Origin: an uncultured Peptococcaceae bacterium | Lineage (GTDB): Bacteria; Bacillota; Limnochordia; Darwinibacteriales; Darwinibacteriaceae | Direction: 5' to 3' | Assembly (NCBI GenBank): GCA_937988745.1 | Contig: CALKAR010000183.1 | Span: 1-63,699 of the forward strand | DNA: 63,699 nucleotides | In this document: positions 25,998-34,176 of the stretch, in pieces | Position numbering within the stretch: the first letter of the stretch is position 1 | How the letters are laid out: each line of letters starts with the position of its first letter | The notes under the pieces: generated by a model | Told to the model about the DNA's origin: nothing | Seen by the model: the letters and a program-made list of their open reading frames with translations, nothing else | Database searches by the model: none | Translations under genes and position numbers: made by a program

Positions 25998-26402
25998 TCA
26001 GACATTGTATGGTGTCTTAAGGGTACTGTTGATCCGGTTTCCTTGAATCATTCCGTGGACCTGGTCTACAACCTGAGGTATCATGTCCACCAGTCGATCG
26101 TATATAGCCGTATTGTCGACAGGCAGCAGGCGTACGGTTTCATGGCCAACTACTAGGAAGGCCACCGGATTTAAAGCAACGCCTGCACCGCTTCCCCCAC
26201 CAAAGGGCAATTCCTGAGCATCTTTTGATTGAAACTCACTGCCGCCAGCAGCAAATCCAAAACTCACACGGCTGACTGGCACAATCACACTTCCATCGGG
26301 TGTTTCAACAGGATCACCTAGAATGGTGTTGACATCTACCATCATCTTCAGACTCTCCATTGCAGTCTGCATTAAGCCTTCGATGGGATGAGTTCCTTCC
26401 AT
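25998..26402 (-). CDS. ytfJ: GerW/YtfJ family sporulation protein
   Basis: The product has about 134 aa. It starts MEGTHPIEGLMQTAMESLK, as in Bacillus YtfJ, and then has VDVNTILGDPVETPDGSVIVPVSRVSFGFAAGG-type blocks and the Gly-rich GGGSGAGVALNPVAFLVV. The family is made in the forespore and is needed for proper germination of some spores. ATG 26402 gives the family N-terminus, and a GTG three codons earlier would sit too close to AGGAG. It follows a DUF2953 gene, its usual partner. Confidence 0.93.
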   Translation of the reverse strand: MEGTHPIEGLMQTAMESLKMMVDVNTILGDPVETPDGSVIVPVSRVSFGFAAGGSEFQSKDAQELPFGGGSGAGVALNPVAFLVVGHETVRLLPVDNTAIYDRLVDMIPQVVDQVHGMIQGNRINSTLKTPYNV

Positions 26403-26407
26403 TAGGC

Positions 26408-27022
26408 TCACATCTCCTTTACCTGCATTCGCTGCACCGCTGAATCGGCGAGACCGCGCATCATGTCACCTATAATTTGACCAAGTCGAATCCTGAATAT
26501 GCAGTAAAAGTGTAGTTCGCCACCTAAGGCATTGTACATCGGAGTGACGGTCACACTAGGACGACACCTCATGCGGCCGCTTGCGTTCAGTGCCGTAATA
26601 AGTGGTCCCAAAAATGCCCAAACCCCACCATAAATGGTAGCCGTTATCATAGGATCAGCAAGGCCAAATGCTGCACTGACTTCGAATTTCACGATCTCTT
26701 GTACAAATAAGCGCAGTAGGCGGCCAAAACGGGTTGTCTGCCGCCTTAGATGGCGGACGATGTCGAAAATCTGCTCAAGCATATCCTGAGGATGGGTTGG
26801 TCCGCTTTCAGGCAGCATAGCACGGAGTTCTTCCATGACTGCCCGGCTTGTCCTAATTATGAAGGGCAGAAGAGATATGCTGCCCCACCAGGTTTTCAAG
26901 CGAAGATCATAGCGCGTCTCTTTTCCGATTACAGCCTCAACCACAAAGGTCCAGGGCAGCCAGAGCAGCACCGCCAAGAACACAAGTGCGCCAAAAAAGA
27001 AAAGACTGAGCAATGGAATCAC
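26408..27022 (-). CDS. DUF2953 family membrane-associated protein
   Basis: This protein of 204 aa has an N-terminal hydrophobic helix (about 3-26) and a second short hydrophobic stretch near 45-60. The rest is soluble with beta-strands, including FEVSAAFGLADPMITATIYGG, the hallmark of DUF2953. It is nearly always paired with ytfJ in spore formers, as here (5-base gap), so a forespore role is likely. The function is unknown. GTG 27022 is just after GAGTTGGG. Confidence 0.8.
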   Translation of the reverse strand: MIPLLSLFFFGALVFLAVLLWLPWTFVVEAVIGKETRYDLRLKTWWGSISLLPFIIRTSRAVMEELRAMLPESGPTHPQDMLEQIFDIVRHLRRQTTRFGRLLRLFVQEIVKFEVSAAFGLADPMITATIYGGVWAFLGPLITALNASGRMRCRPSVTVTPMYNALGGELHFYCIFRIRLGQIIGDMMRGLADSAVQRMQVKEM

Positions 27023-27034
27023 CCCAACTCAGTC

Positions 27035-27541
27035 TTAGGATATGCTTAATGGAGGCAAGTCATCCAAACTTTTCAAGCCGAAGTGAACCAAGAACTTGTC
27101 TGTCACCCCGTAAAGAATTGGCCGTCCTGGAGCATCTTTACGCCCTAATTCACAGATGAGTCCGCGTTCAAGAAGATTGTTCACGGCGCTGTCAGAACGC
27201 ACTCCCCGGATATCCTCGATCTCCGCCTTGGTCACTGGCTGACGATACGCGATTATGGCGAGAGTCTCTGTACTCGCCTGCGTTAGGGGGGCGTGAACCA
27301 CAGGTCTACCTAGTTTTTCAATCCACGGCGCAAATTCTGGTTTGGTTACAAACTGATAACCCCCACCTACTTCCCTGATCAGCAAGCCTCCATCTTCATG
27401 GCGCTTTTGAATGCGTTCTACCAAGGCAGGAATACTGGTCAAATCTAATTCCAGCAGCTCAGCCAACCTTTGCGCACTCAAAGGCTCGTCTGATGCAAAA
27501 ATCAACGCTTCAATTATTTGTTCTGCTTCCTGCAGGGTCAT
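27035..27541 (-). CDS. scpB: Segregation and condensation protein B
   Basis: ScpB binds ScpA and the SMC ATPase to compact and segregate the chromosome. The 168-aa protein has two winged-helix domains, beginning AEQIIEALIFASDEPLS and including TQASTETLAIIAYRQPVTKAEIEDIRGV (about 92-119) and the FGLKSLDDLPPL end, all strong ScpB marks. The ATG follows GGGGAGG, and the gene overlaps scpA by 32 bases, indicating coupled synthesis. Confidence 0.95.
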   Translation of the reverse strand: MTLQEAEQIIEALIFASDEPLSAQRLAELLELDLTSIPALVERIQKRHEDGGLLIREVGGGYQFVTKPEFAPWIEKLGRPVVHAPLTQASTETLAIIAYRQPVTKAEIEDIRGVRSDSAVNNLLERGLICELGRKDAPGRPILYGVTDKFLVHFGLKSLDDLPPLSIS

Positions 27542-28280
27542 AACTCAGCCTCCCCAACTCATGCTGCGGGATAATTTCAATGTATCCGAAGGTCGATGAC
27601 TGCCGCACTCTGATTTCCCGGAGCCGCACTAATTCTAGGACAGCCAAGAATGTGACTACCACTTCCTGCCTAGTCGTTTTCCTAACCAATTCATCAAACC
27701 CTATGCGGCTGCGGCCAACCAACTGAACACGAATATCAGCCAGCCTTTCAGCAACAGTAACACGCTGGACTACTGTATGGTGGGGGGGTTCGGCTGTCAA
27801 ATCCTCAAGCAGCTGCGCAAATTGTGCGGCAAGATCATCCACAGTCAAGTCTCCCACAAGATTCGTGAAAATGGGAGCCTTGGCAGTCTTATGGACTGGC
27901 ATTCCCCGGGTGAAAAATCCGGTGGAACTCTGGTAGCGCTCTGTGAGCTGTGCAGCCACTTCCTTAAAGGCCTTATACCGCAATAGCTGCTCCACTAACT
28001 GCTCTCGGGGGTCCCCTTCCTCTTCCTCCTGCTCTTCGATAAGCAATTCTTCAGGAGGCAGAAGCATCTTTGCCTTGATGCGGAGCAGCGTCGCAGCCAT
28101 CACCAAGAACTCTCCTCCGATAGTCAGGTCTTGCTCCTGCATCGAGTACAGATACTCGAGATACTGCTGCGTTACAACCGCGATGGGTATGTCCAAAATA
28201 TCAATTTCGTTCTGCTCAATGAGATCCAGCAGAAGATCAAAAGGCCCCTCATAGGCCTCAACTTTCACCACATACTCCAT
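27510..28280 (-). CDS. scpA: Segregation and condensation protein A
   Basis: ScpA is the kleisin that bridges the SMC heads. The product has about 256 aa. It starts MEYVVKVEAYEGPFDLLLDLIE and has the EFLVMAATLLRIKAKMLLP segment near 64-82, an acidic linker (EEQEEEEGDPREQ) and a C-terminal winged helix (VVVTFLAVLELVRL). ATG 28280 is 6 bases after AGGTG, and 28283 and the GTG at 28289 are alternatives. The M50 protease gene ends only 9 bases upstream. Confidence 0.95.
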   Translation of the reverse strand: MEYVVKVEAYEGPFDLLLDLIEQNEIDILDIPIAVVTQQYLEYLYSMQEQDLTIGGEFLVMAATLLRIKAKMLLPPEELLIEEQEEEEGDPREQLVEQLLRYKAFKEVAAQLTERYQSSTGFFTRGMPVHKTAKAPIFTNLVGDLTVDDLAAQFAQLLEDLTAEPPHHTVVQRVTVAERLADIRVQLVGRSRIGFDELVRKTTRQEVVVTFLAVLELVRLREIRVRQSSTFGYIEIIPQHELGRLSYDPAGSRTNN

Positions 28281-28289
28281 CATCGTCAC

Positions 28290-28907
28290 CTAAATCGACA
28301 AGAATGAGATCATCCGGAGCAGAGTCTGGGATATCGGCCTGAGAACGATCTGCGCAACTCCAGTCCACAGCAGGAGCATCAAGATAAATGGCCCGTACTG
28401 GGATAAGCGCAGATAGTTGTACTCCCAGCGCGGGGGCAGAAGACTTGCTGCAATCTTGGAACCATCTAACGGTGGGAGTGGCAGCAGATTGAAAGCCGCT
28501 AGACCCAAATTGTAATTCAGGTTCAGCAGCAAGAAGTGGTACACTGTCTGCGCTAGCGCAAAGGTGGGCATTCGGTTAGGCAGAATTCGAACCAAGTTAA
28601 AAAACAGCCAGGCCATGAGAATATTAGACAGCGGGCCTGCTACCGAAACAATTAAAGTGCCTTTTTTCCGGTCCTTAAAATATGCTGAGTTCACTGGTAC
28701 GGGACGCGCCCAACCAAAACGAAAGATCAAAAGCATTAGTGCACCAATTGGATCCAAGTGGGCCAGCGGGTTCAAAGTGAGGCGCCCATGATGCTTGGCT
28801 GTGGGATCTCCAAGGCGATAAGCGGCATAACCGTGGGCGAATTCGTGTACCGAGATAGCCAATAAGAGTGCTGGAATTCCTAAAATAATCTGCTCAAAAC
28901 TGAGCAT
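28290..28907 (-). CDS. Site-2 protease family (M50) membrane metalloprotease
   Basis: This integral membrane zinc protease of 205 aa has HEFAHG (about 20-25), the second-site LLPLPPLDGSKI (about 138-149), and at least five hydrophobic helices. It lacks a PDZ domain, so it belongs to the short YwhC-like group whose substrates are mostly unknown. ATG 28907 lies 9 bases after GGGAG. It precedes scpA, an order seen often in Bacillota, so it may simply be operon-linked. Confidence 0.9.
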   Translation of the reverse strand: MLSFEQIILGIPALLLAISVHEFAHGYAAYRLGDPTAKHHGRLTLNPLAHLDPIGALMLLIFRFGWARPVPVNSAYFKDRKKGTLIVSVAGPLSNILMAWLFFNLVRILPNRMPTFALAQTVYHFLLLNLNYNLGLAAFNLLPLPPLDGSKIAASLLPPRWEYNYLRLSQYGPFILMLLLWTGVAQIVLRPISQTLLRMISFLSI

Positions 28908-28972
28908 GTGCCGCAACTCCCTTCCAAGAGTTCTTACTCACTAAATCATATCACAACGGCGAATTCGGTACA

Positions 28973-29000
28973 ACAAAAAGACCCTGCCTAAGCAGAGTCT
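28973..29000 (-). terminator. Terminator overlapping the end of the activase gene
   Basis: AGACCCTGC (28979-28987) pairs with GCAGAGTCT (28992-29000, one G-U), and T5 follows leftward. The right arm is inside the last codons of the activase gene. Confidence 0.75.
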
Positions 29001-29962
29001 GGAGCGATTTGATACTTCCCACAGCGAGAACCCCAACAGGCTAGCGGCATGCCATCTCGGCGGATCTGCACAATTTCGCAGTGATTGGGGCACTCCTGGC
29101 ACTCCCAGCTGGAACTTTCAAACGAGCTGGTGCCCACCGTAAAGCCACGGAATTTCGTGGTGCCGCCCACCGCTGCCAAATGTTCCTTTGCGAGAACCGC
29201 GGCTCCCAAGGCACCCATCACATCGAAGTGTTCGGGAACTTCCACTTCTAACCCTAAGGCCTTCTCAAATGCCATACGTATTCCTTCATTGGCAGCCACC
29301 CCTCCTTGGAATAATACCGCAGGTTCGATGCTTTTGCCTTTTCCAACGTTACTAAGATAGTTGCGCACCATAGCCTCGCAGAGTCCTGCCAGGATATCAG
29401 GGACTGTATGGCCTAACTGCTGCTTGTGTATCATATCCGATTCAGCAAAGACTGTGCAGCGGCCGGCAATTCGCACCGGATGACGGCCTTGAAGGGCGAT
29501 CTTCCCAAAATCACGGATATCGATACCAAGGCGCATCGCTTGCTGATCCAAAAAAGAACCGGTTCCAGCGGCGCAGATAGTATTCATAGCAAAATCATTG
29601 ACCACCCCGCTGCGGATCAAGATGATTTTCGAATCCTGACCACCGATTTCAATGACTGTAGAAACCTTTGGGTTGTACTTCAAAGCCGCAACGGCATGGG
29701 CAGTAATCTCGTTCTTAACTACATCAGCACCAAGCATAACACCGGCGAGCTGCCTCCCGCTGCCCGTGGTGCCAACTCCCACAACCTCCCACTCACCGGT
29801 CTCAGCCAGCTTCTGCATACCTTTTACCACGGTACCAATGGGATCACCATTGGTACGCAGATACAGCTTAACCAGCACTTCATCCGTCTGTGCATCCATC
29901 AAGATCAGATTGGTGCTGACTGATCCGACATCAACACCCAGATATGCTCTGCACTTGGTCAC
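28988..29962 (-). CDS. Acyl-CoA dehydratase activase-like ATPase (BadF/HgdC family) with Cys-rich tail
   Basis: The product has about 324 aa and an ASKHA ATPase fold: GVDVGSVSTN (about 9-18), EIGGQDSKIIL, and NTICAAGTGSFLDQQ holding a cluster-ligand cysteine. AGRCTVFAESDMIHKQQ gives the second ligand. HgdC-type homodimers hold one [4Fe-4S] cluster and inject an electron into 2-hydroxyacyl-CoA dehydratases. A C-terminal extension (about 285-324) has CQECPNHC and CWGSRC, a further Cys group not found in plain HgdC. GTG 29962 follows GGAGGT. It overlaps the next gene by 32 bases. Confidence 0.82.
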   Translation of the reverse strand: MTKCRAYLGVDVGSVSTNLILMDAQTDEVLVKLYLRTNGDPIGTVVKGMQKLAETGEWEVVGVGTTGSGRQLAGVMLGADVVKNEITAHAVAALKYNPKVSTVIEIGGQDSKIILIRSGVVNDFAMNTICAAGTGSFLDQQAMRLGIDIRDFGKIALQGRHPVRIAGRCTVFAESDMIHKQQLGHTVPDILAGLCEAMVRNYLSNVGKGKSIEPAVLFQGGVAANEGIRMAFEKALGLEVEVPEHFDVMGALGAAVLAKEHLAAVGGTTKFRGFTVGTSSFESSSWECQECPNHCEIVQIRRDGMPLACWGSRCGKYQIAPDSA

Positions 29963-31046
29963 GAGATACCTCCCTCCGCTGTCGGCGCAGCAGATCAACA
30001 TAAGCTTCCACCCGAGTCTGGAACCCTGCCTCGCCAGTGTGTTCATCGACGACTAAACTAAGAACAGGCAGTCCTTTGGCTCGGCTTACATCAGGAAGAA
30101 TCGTTTGGGCAATTACTTCAGGCATACAAGTAAAGGGAAGAATTTGGACAACACCAGCGACTCCTCGGTCTGCTAGTTCATTGGTACGGGCGATTGTCTC
30201 TAGGCCATGCCCACCCACAAACCCACTCAAGAACCCTTCTGCAGAACGTTCGAGATGAGTCGTTCGGTACAGGCCTATACTACCCTTGAAGACATGGTCC
30301 TTAACCCACTGCACTAGACTAATGGTACGGATCACCTCTACGCCTAAATGACCGAGGCGCTCCTCCAGCCTGAGATTGACGAACGGCTCAAAGACAGTGT
30401 AGATCTCTCCCACCAAGCCGATTACCAGCGGCTCGTTGTCCGATTCTTCTCGAACTGCCCAGAGATCATAAGTACCCTCCTTAACCGCTGCGCGCACGGC
30501 TCGGACTGCCGCAGCTTGTCTAACCCGCTGCAGAGCCGACTCCAAGACTTTAGTTGTTAAGCCTGTTTCTCTTTCTCTCGGCCGAACCCTTAGTGCTGTC
30601 TGTTCCAGTATTTCACAGGCCTTCAACTTTTCCCAAGCTATGATCAACGCTTTTGGCAGTCGGCTCACTTTCCCTCTGCGCCCGAGTTTGATGAGATCCT
30701 GGATCAGCTTCTCGGGATTTTCAAAGGGAGTCTCGATCACAACCATATCGAGGTTTGAACCTAAGTCGGCCAATATCTGGCGCTGCACCTCTGCATAGTA
30801 TCCCAGCCGGCAGGGGCCGCATCCACCTAACATAGCAATAGTGTCTGCGCCCAGCTCAGCTGCTTCTAAGAAGTTGCCAATCATCACTTTTAGCGGTAAA
30901 CAGGCTATTTCTGGAGAGTATCTGGAGCCTAAGTCCAGCGTGCGTTTAGTACAGGGCGGCGGCACGACAACCTCAAAACCCAGCTCTTGGAACAGAGCTT
31001 CTACCGGTATGTATAGTGAGCCCATGTGTGGAAAGGTGATCTTCAA
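29931..31046 (-). CDS. DUF2229-type protein, 2-hydroxyacyl-CoA dehydratase-like (longer member)
   Basis: The 371-aa protein has conserved cysteines in PPPCTKRTLDLG (about 31), SPEIACLPLKVMIGN (about 49) and GGCGPCRLGYYAEV (two Cys, about 75-78). FTCMPE is near 307 and VDEHTGEAGFQTRVEAYVDLL lies near the end. These match proteins annotated as 'CoA protein activase' or DUF2229, distant relatives of HgdB-type dehydratase subunits. The cysteines could hold an iron-sulfur cluster. The true substrate is unknown for the family. The TTG start follows GAGGAGAC. It is sandwiched between a shorter relative and the activase. Confidence 0.75.
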   Translation of the reverse strand: MKITFPHMGSLYIPVEALFQELGFEVVVPPPCTKRTLDLGSRYSPEIACLPLKVMIGNFLEAAELGADTIAMLGGCGPCRLGYYAEVQRQILADLGSNLDMVVIETPFENPEKLIQDLIKLGRRGKVSRLPKALIIAWEKLKACEILEQTALRVRPRERETGLTTKVLESALQRVRQAAAVRAVRAAVKEGTYDLWAVREESDNEPLVIGLVGEIYTVFEPFVNLRLEERLGHLGVEVIRTISLVQWVKDHVFKGSIGLYRTTHLERSAEGFLSGFVGGHGLETIARTNELADRGVAGVVQILPFTCMPEVIAQTILPDVSRAKGLPVLSLVVDEHTGEAGFQTRVEAYVDLLRRQRREVSRDQVQSISGC

Positions 31047-31957
31047 CTCGTTTGTCTCCTCTGCAGCATATCGATAAAAGCTTCCAGCCGAGTGATTGTT
31101 CCGGCAGCTCCTGTGTGTTCATCCAAATAGAGCATAAGGTACGGTACACCGGCTTTTCGAGCCCTGCGCTGGATTAGATCGCTGACTAATGAGTCTGTTC
31201 CACAGGCAAAGGCGGCAAGCGTAACCACGCCAGCGATCTGGTCTGCTCCATATTCCAATGCTCCCAGGGACTGACGGCCAGATGTCCAGAACATGCGCTT
31301 TTGCAGCTTGCGCGCGAATTCTCTCAGAATTGCTTCAGGAAGCTGGTGAGCCATAACGAGCGGTATACCAGCTTTCTTGAAACTTCTGAAAACAGCACCG
31401 CTGAAAAAGCTATCTTCAACCAAATATCGGTGCCCTAAAAGCATAACCGCATCTTCGCGCAGCCCATCTTTCTGAATAAGCTGACTCTTTTCCCATTCTT
31501 GCTGTCTTTGACAAGCATGAGACACTGCTCGTGCGGCCTGCTTGACACTGGTGAAGTTGGAACCAAATCGCACGAGGCTCCGTTTCGCCTGCCATGACCA
31601 GCGGCGCTTGTCAATAACTGGATCCAAGACATGGATGTGCCTCGGAAGATAATGTCTTGCGAAATCCGGTAATCCGAGAAAATAGGGGCAGATGTACTCC
31701 CTGCGCACCGTGCTCACTATTTTGGGAATGAAAATAGTATCAATCCCTTGTTCGACCAGATAGAGCACGTGTCCCAAAAAAACCTTCAACGGAAGACAGC
31801 AGCCATCGACTGCCCGGGCTGCGCCTAGATCCAAGATTTCTTTGTTTGTCTGTGGAGAAACCACAGCCTGAAGGTCCAACTCCTCAAATAGGGTTCTCCA
31901 AAGAACGGCATGCTGATAATAAAACAGCGCCCGCGGAATACCTACTATGCTCTTCAT
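31043..31957 (-). CDS. DUF2229-type protein, 2-hydroxyacyl-CoA dehydratase-like (shorter member)
   Basis: About 304 aa, starting MKSIVGIPRALFYYQHAVLW. It shares the core of the next gene: SPQTNKEILDLG, DGCCLPLKVFLGHV (Cys pair, about 51-52) and YICPYFLG, with FACGTDSL near 227 and DEHTGAAGTITRLEAFIDML at the C-terminus. Family members are often the N-terminal part of one large protein, and here the parts are separate genes. ATG 31957 is after a G-rich site, and a longer frame upstream crosses the spoVAF-like gene and is rejected. It overlaps the longer member by 4 bases. Confidence 0.75.
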   Translation of the reverse strand: MKSIVGIPRALFYYQHAVLWRTLFEELDLQAVVSPQTNKEILDLGAARAVDGCCLPLKVFLGHVLYLVEQGIDTIFIPKIVSTVRREYICPYFLGLPDFARHYLPRHIHVLDPVIDKRRWSWQAKRSLVRFGSNFTSVKQAARAVSHACQRQQEWEKSQLIQKDGLREDAVMLLGHRYLVEDSFFSGAVFRSFKKAGIPLVMAHQLPEAILREFARKLQKRMFWTSGRQSLGALEYGADQIAGVVTLAAFACGTDSLVSDLIQRRARKAGVPYLMLYLDEHTGAAGTITRLEAFIDMLQRRQTS

Positions 31958-31971
31958 GTTCCGCCCCCCAA

Positions 31972-33444
31972 TCAGCGACGCTTGTGTCTCGGAGTTGCCC
32001 GGATGTCTTGAGGCTTGGTCATACGGGGGCGAATAGACACGTTCGGGATGGGATAGCGGAAAATAATCCTGAGAAGGGCAGGTCCATCGAATGGGATCAA
32101 AGGCCACAAGTATGGAACGCCAAAGGACTTTGTCAGGCCCATAGTCAGGAGTATGACAAGACTTGCGGCACCAAATCCCCACCAGCCAAAAAGCACACTC
32201 CCTAAGAACAGTACATAACGGAAGAGTCTGATTGCCAGCGAGAACTCAAGACTTGGTGTGGCGAAAGTACCAACGGCGACCAGTGCCGTATAAAGAATTG
32301 CTTCACCAGTGAACAAACCGGTTTGAATCGCCAATTCCCCCAGCAGGATGGCGCCCACGAGACCTAGGGATGTGGCGAGAGCATTCGGCGTGTGGATAAG
32401 AGCCATCCGCAGCATATCCAGTCCTAATTCCAACAGGAGGAACTGCAGCCACAGCGGTACCCTTCCCGGCTCTTTCGGTCCAACGAAAGCAATCCACTCA
32501 GGCAGGTTAGGTGAAGTGGCAAGTATATACCAAATAGGAATTAGAACCAAGGAGAGAAAGATCCCCAGCGTGCGGACCCAGCGCAGATAGGTACCGATAG
32601 GCGGGTTCTGGAAGTACTCCTCAGCATGTTGTGTAAAGTGCCATACAGTGCTGGGCACTATCAGGGCAAAGGGAGTAGTGTCCACGATTATTATGACGTG
32701 TCCCTCATATAAGTGCGCAGCCGCTACGTCAGGCCTTTCTGTGTAGCGCGCCACAGGCAGTGGATTGAGCTTGGTTCCCAATATGTATTCTTCCAGATTC
32801 TTGCCGCCCATAGGAATGGCATCTCTGTCAATGTGCTGAACCCGCTGCTTAACAGAATTCACAATCTCGGGATTTGCAATATCAGCGATATAGCCGATCA
32901 TCACATCAGTTTGGGACCGAGTTCCGGCTTTGAGTACTTCAAAGCGCAGATTTGGATCTCTGACCCTGCGCCTAATCAAATTCACATTGAAGAGGGCGGT
33001 TTCCACAAAACCTTCCCGGGATCCACGCGTCACTCTTTCTAGATCTGGTTCTTCGATACCCCTCACCTGGTACTGCCTTACGTCCACCACAAAGACGGTG
33101 GTCAAGCCATCAATGAGCAGCACCATAGGGCCAGCAAGTACTTCATTACTGGCCTCAATTAGATCTTCGACTTCACTGACTTCAAAATAAGGAAGGTAAC
33201 TGTGGAGAACGTGTTTCGCTGCGTTGACCGTAAGTCCACCTTGGGGTACGAGCATTAATCGCTTCATGACCTCAATGACCGAGTTGTCGTTCACGAACCC
33301 ATCAAAAAAGACCAAAGCCGCCTTGCGGCCTCCTGTAGTAAATTCTCGTACCAAAAGGTCAAATGTGACTCCGTATCCCAATTTGTCCTTGATGAATTCT
33401 AAGTTTTCCGCAAGTTTTTTCGTCACGGGTTGTGTCTGTTTCAT
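31972..33444 (-). CDS. GerA-type spore germination protein, SpoVAF-like
   Basis: The 490-aa membrane protein of the GerA/SpoVAF family has an N-terminal soluble domain (about 1-280) with KLGYGVTFDLLVREF and ALVFFDGFVNDN, which favour SpoVAF over receptor A subunits. At least five helices lie between about 285 and 460, and a basic C-terminal tail follows. In Bacillus SpoVAF works with FigP in spore ion-channel amplification of germination. No gerB or gerC genes follow, which also supports SpoVAF. ATG 33444 has better spacing from GGGGAG than the ATG at 33450. The dehydratase-like genes start 14 bases downstream on the same strand. Confidence 0.85.
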   Translation of the reverse strand: MKQTQPVTKKLAENLEFIKDKLGYGVTFDLLVREFTTGGRKAALVFFDGFVNDNSVIEVMKRLMLVPQGGLTVNAAKHVLHSYLPYFEVSEVEDLIEASNEVLAGPMVLLIDGLTTVFVVDVRQYQVRGIEEPDLERVTRGSREGFVETALFNVNLIRRRVRDPNLRFEVLKAGTRSQTDVMIGYIADIANPEIVNSVKQRVQHIDRDAIPMGGKNLEEYILGTKLNPLPVARYTERPDVAAAHLYEGHVIIIVDTTPFALIVPSTVWHFTQHAEEYFQNPPIGTYLRWVRTLGIFLSLVLIPIWYILATSPNLPEWIAFVGPKEPGRVPLWLQFLLLELGLDMLRMALIHTPNALATSLGLVGAILLGELAIQTGLFTGEAILYTALVAVGTFATPSLEFSLAIRLFRYVLFLGSVLFGWWGFGAASLVILLTMGLTKSFGVPYLWPLIPFDGPALLRIIFRYPIPNVSIRPRMTKPQDIRATPRHKRR

Positions 33445-33473
33445 CGGCATGACTCCCCAATGAGAATGTACAT

Positions 33474-33503
33474 AAACAAGCGCCCTTTTCCTAAAGAGCG
33501 CCC
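33474..33503 (-). terminator. Terminator after the holin-like gene
   Basis: GCGCCCTTTT (33480-33489) pairs with AAAGAGCGC (33493-33501, one G-U) and is followed leftward by TTGTTT. Confidence 0.65.
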
Positions 33504-33516
33504 TTGTGGTTGACCT

Positions 33517-33849
33517 TTAGCGAATCGCAGTGGGAACAAACATATCGATCACACCAATGGCAAAAGCTGCCATAAGCGCGCCTATAATGGAAACAGACAT
33601 GTCGGGAACAAAAAACTGAGCAGCCCAGATTACCGCAGCAGACACTAAGAATCCGACTATTCCCCGGCCATAGGGAGAGATGTTAGTTCCGAAGATGCTC
33701 TCCACTACCCAGCCGATCGCCGCAATAACCACTGCGGCCAACAGAGCCTGCCAGAAACCTAGGGTGCCAAATCCCGGCACTATCAGCCCGACGAGCATTA
33801 AGACTAGGGCTGAAACTACAAATCGTACGACAGCTCCAAGCCAATCCAT
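33517..33849 (-). CDS. Phage holin family (YvlD-like) small membrane protein
   Basis: This protein of 110 aa has four hydrophobic segments (about 5-25, 32-50, 62-80, 85-106) and the family-typical GFGTLGFWQALLAAVVIAAIGWVVE and FVPDMSVSIIGALMAAFAIG stretches. Although named 'phage holin family' (PF04020), these are chromosomal proteins of Bacillota and no phage genes are nearby. ATG 33849 follows GGGGTGACAGG, and an upstream extension is unlikely because it would enter the dodecin terminator. The function is unknown. Confidence 0.8.
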   Translation of the reverse strand: MDWLGAVVRFVVSALVLMLVGLIVPGFGTLGFWQALLAAVVIAAIGWVVESIFGTNISPYGRGIVGFLVSAAVIWAAQFFVPDMSVSIIGALMAAFAIGVIDMFVPTAIR

Positions 33850-33889
33850 TCCTGTCACCCCGCTTTTGAAGTTTTCAGACCTAGTATAG

Positions 33890-33922
33890 CCAAAAGGCGG
33901 CTCGGTTATCCGAGCCGCCTTC
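33890..33922 (-). terminator. Terminator after dodecin
   Basis: GGCGGCTCGG (33896-33905) pairs perfectly with CCGAGCCGCC (33910-33919) around loop TTAT. Leftward it runs into TTTTGGC. Confidence 0.85.
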
Positions 33923-33926
33923 TTCA

Positions 33927-34136
33927 TCATGTATTATCTACACGAAAGGCAATCTGAACATCAGCCTTGTATTCAGTTATCTGACCACTCCCGTCAACAG
34001 CACCAGTCCAGTTGAGCACCTCAACGCCGCTGATGTTCCTAATCGTCTTTGAAGCTTCTTTTACCGCTTCCGAAACTGCGTCTTCCCATCCTTCTGTGGA
34101 TGTACCTACCAGCTCAATGACCTTGATAACGGACAT
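33927..34136 (-). CDS. Dodecin family flavin-binding protein
   Basis: The 69-residue product begins SVIKVIELVGTSTEGWEDAV and continues with a helix and two strands (VEVLNWTGAVDG, KADVQIAFRV), the complete dodecin fold. Dodecins assemble into hollow dodecamers that store or buffer flavins (FMN, riboflavin) or CoA. The Trp in the LNWTG region matches the residue that stacks on flavin. ATG 34136 gives the family length, and the longer frame adds 32 unrelated residues. A GGGGG site lies upstream. Confidence 0.92.
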   Translation of the reverse strand: MSVIKVIELVGTSTEGWEDAVSEAVKEASKTIRNISGVEVLNWTGAVDGSGQITEYKADVQIAFRVDNT

Positions 34137-34176
34137 ACACAGACCCCCTTCCCATGCAGAGTGTGACAGGATTAGT

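Noticed and set aside
33517..33849. 'Phage holin family' protein as a sign of a prophage.
   Set aside because: No phage structural, lysin or integrase genes are nearby, and this family is common as a chromosomal membrane protein.
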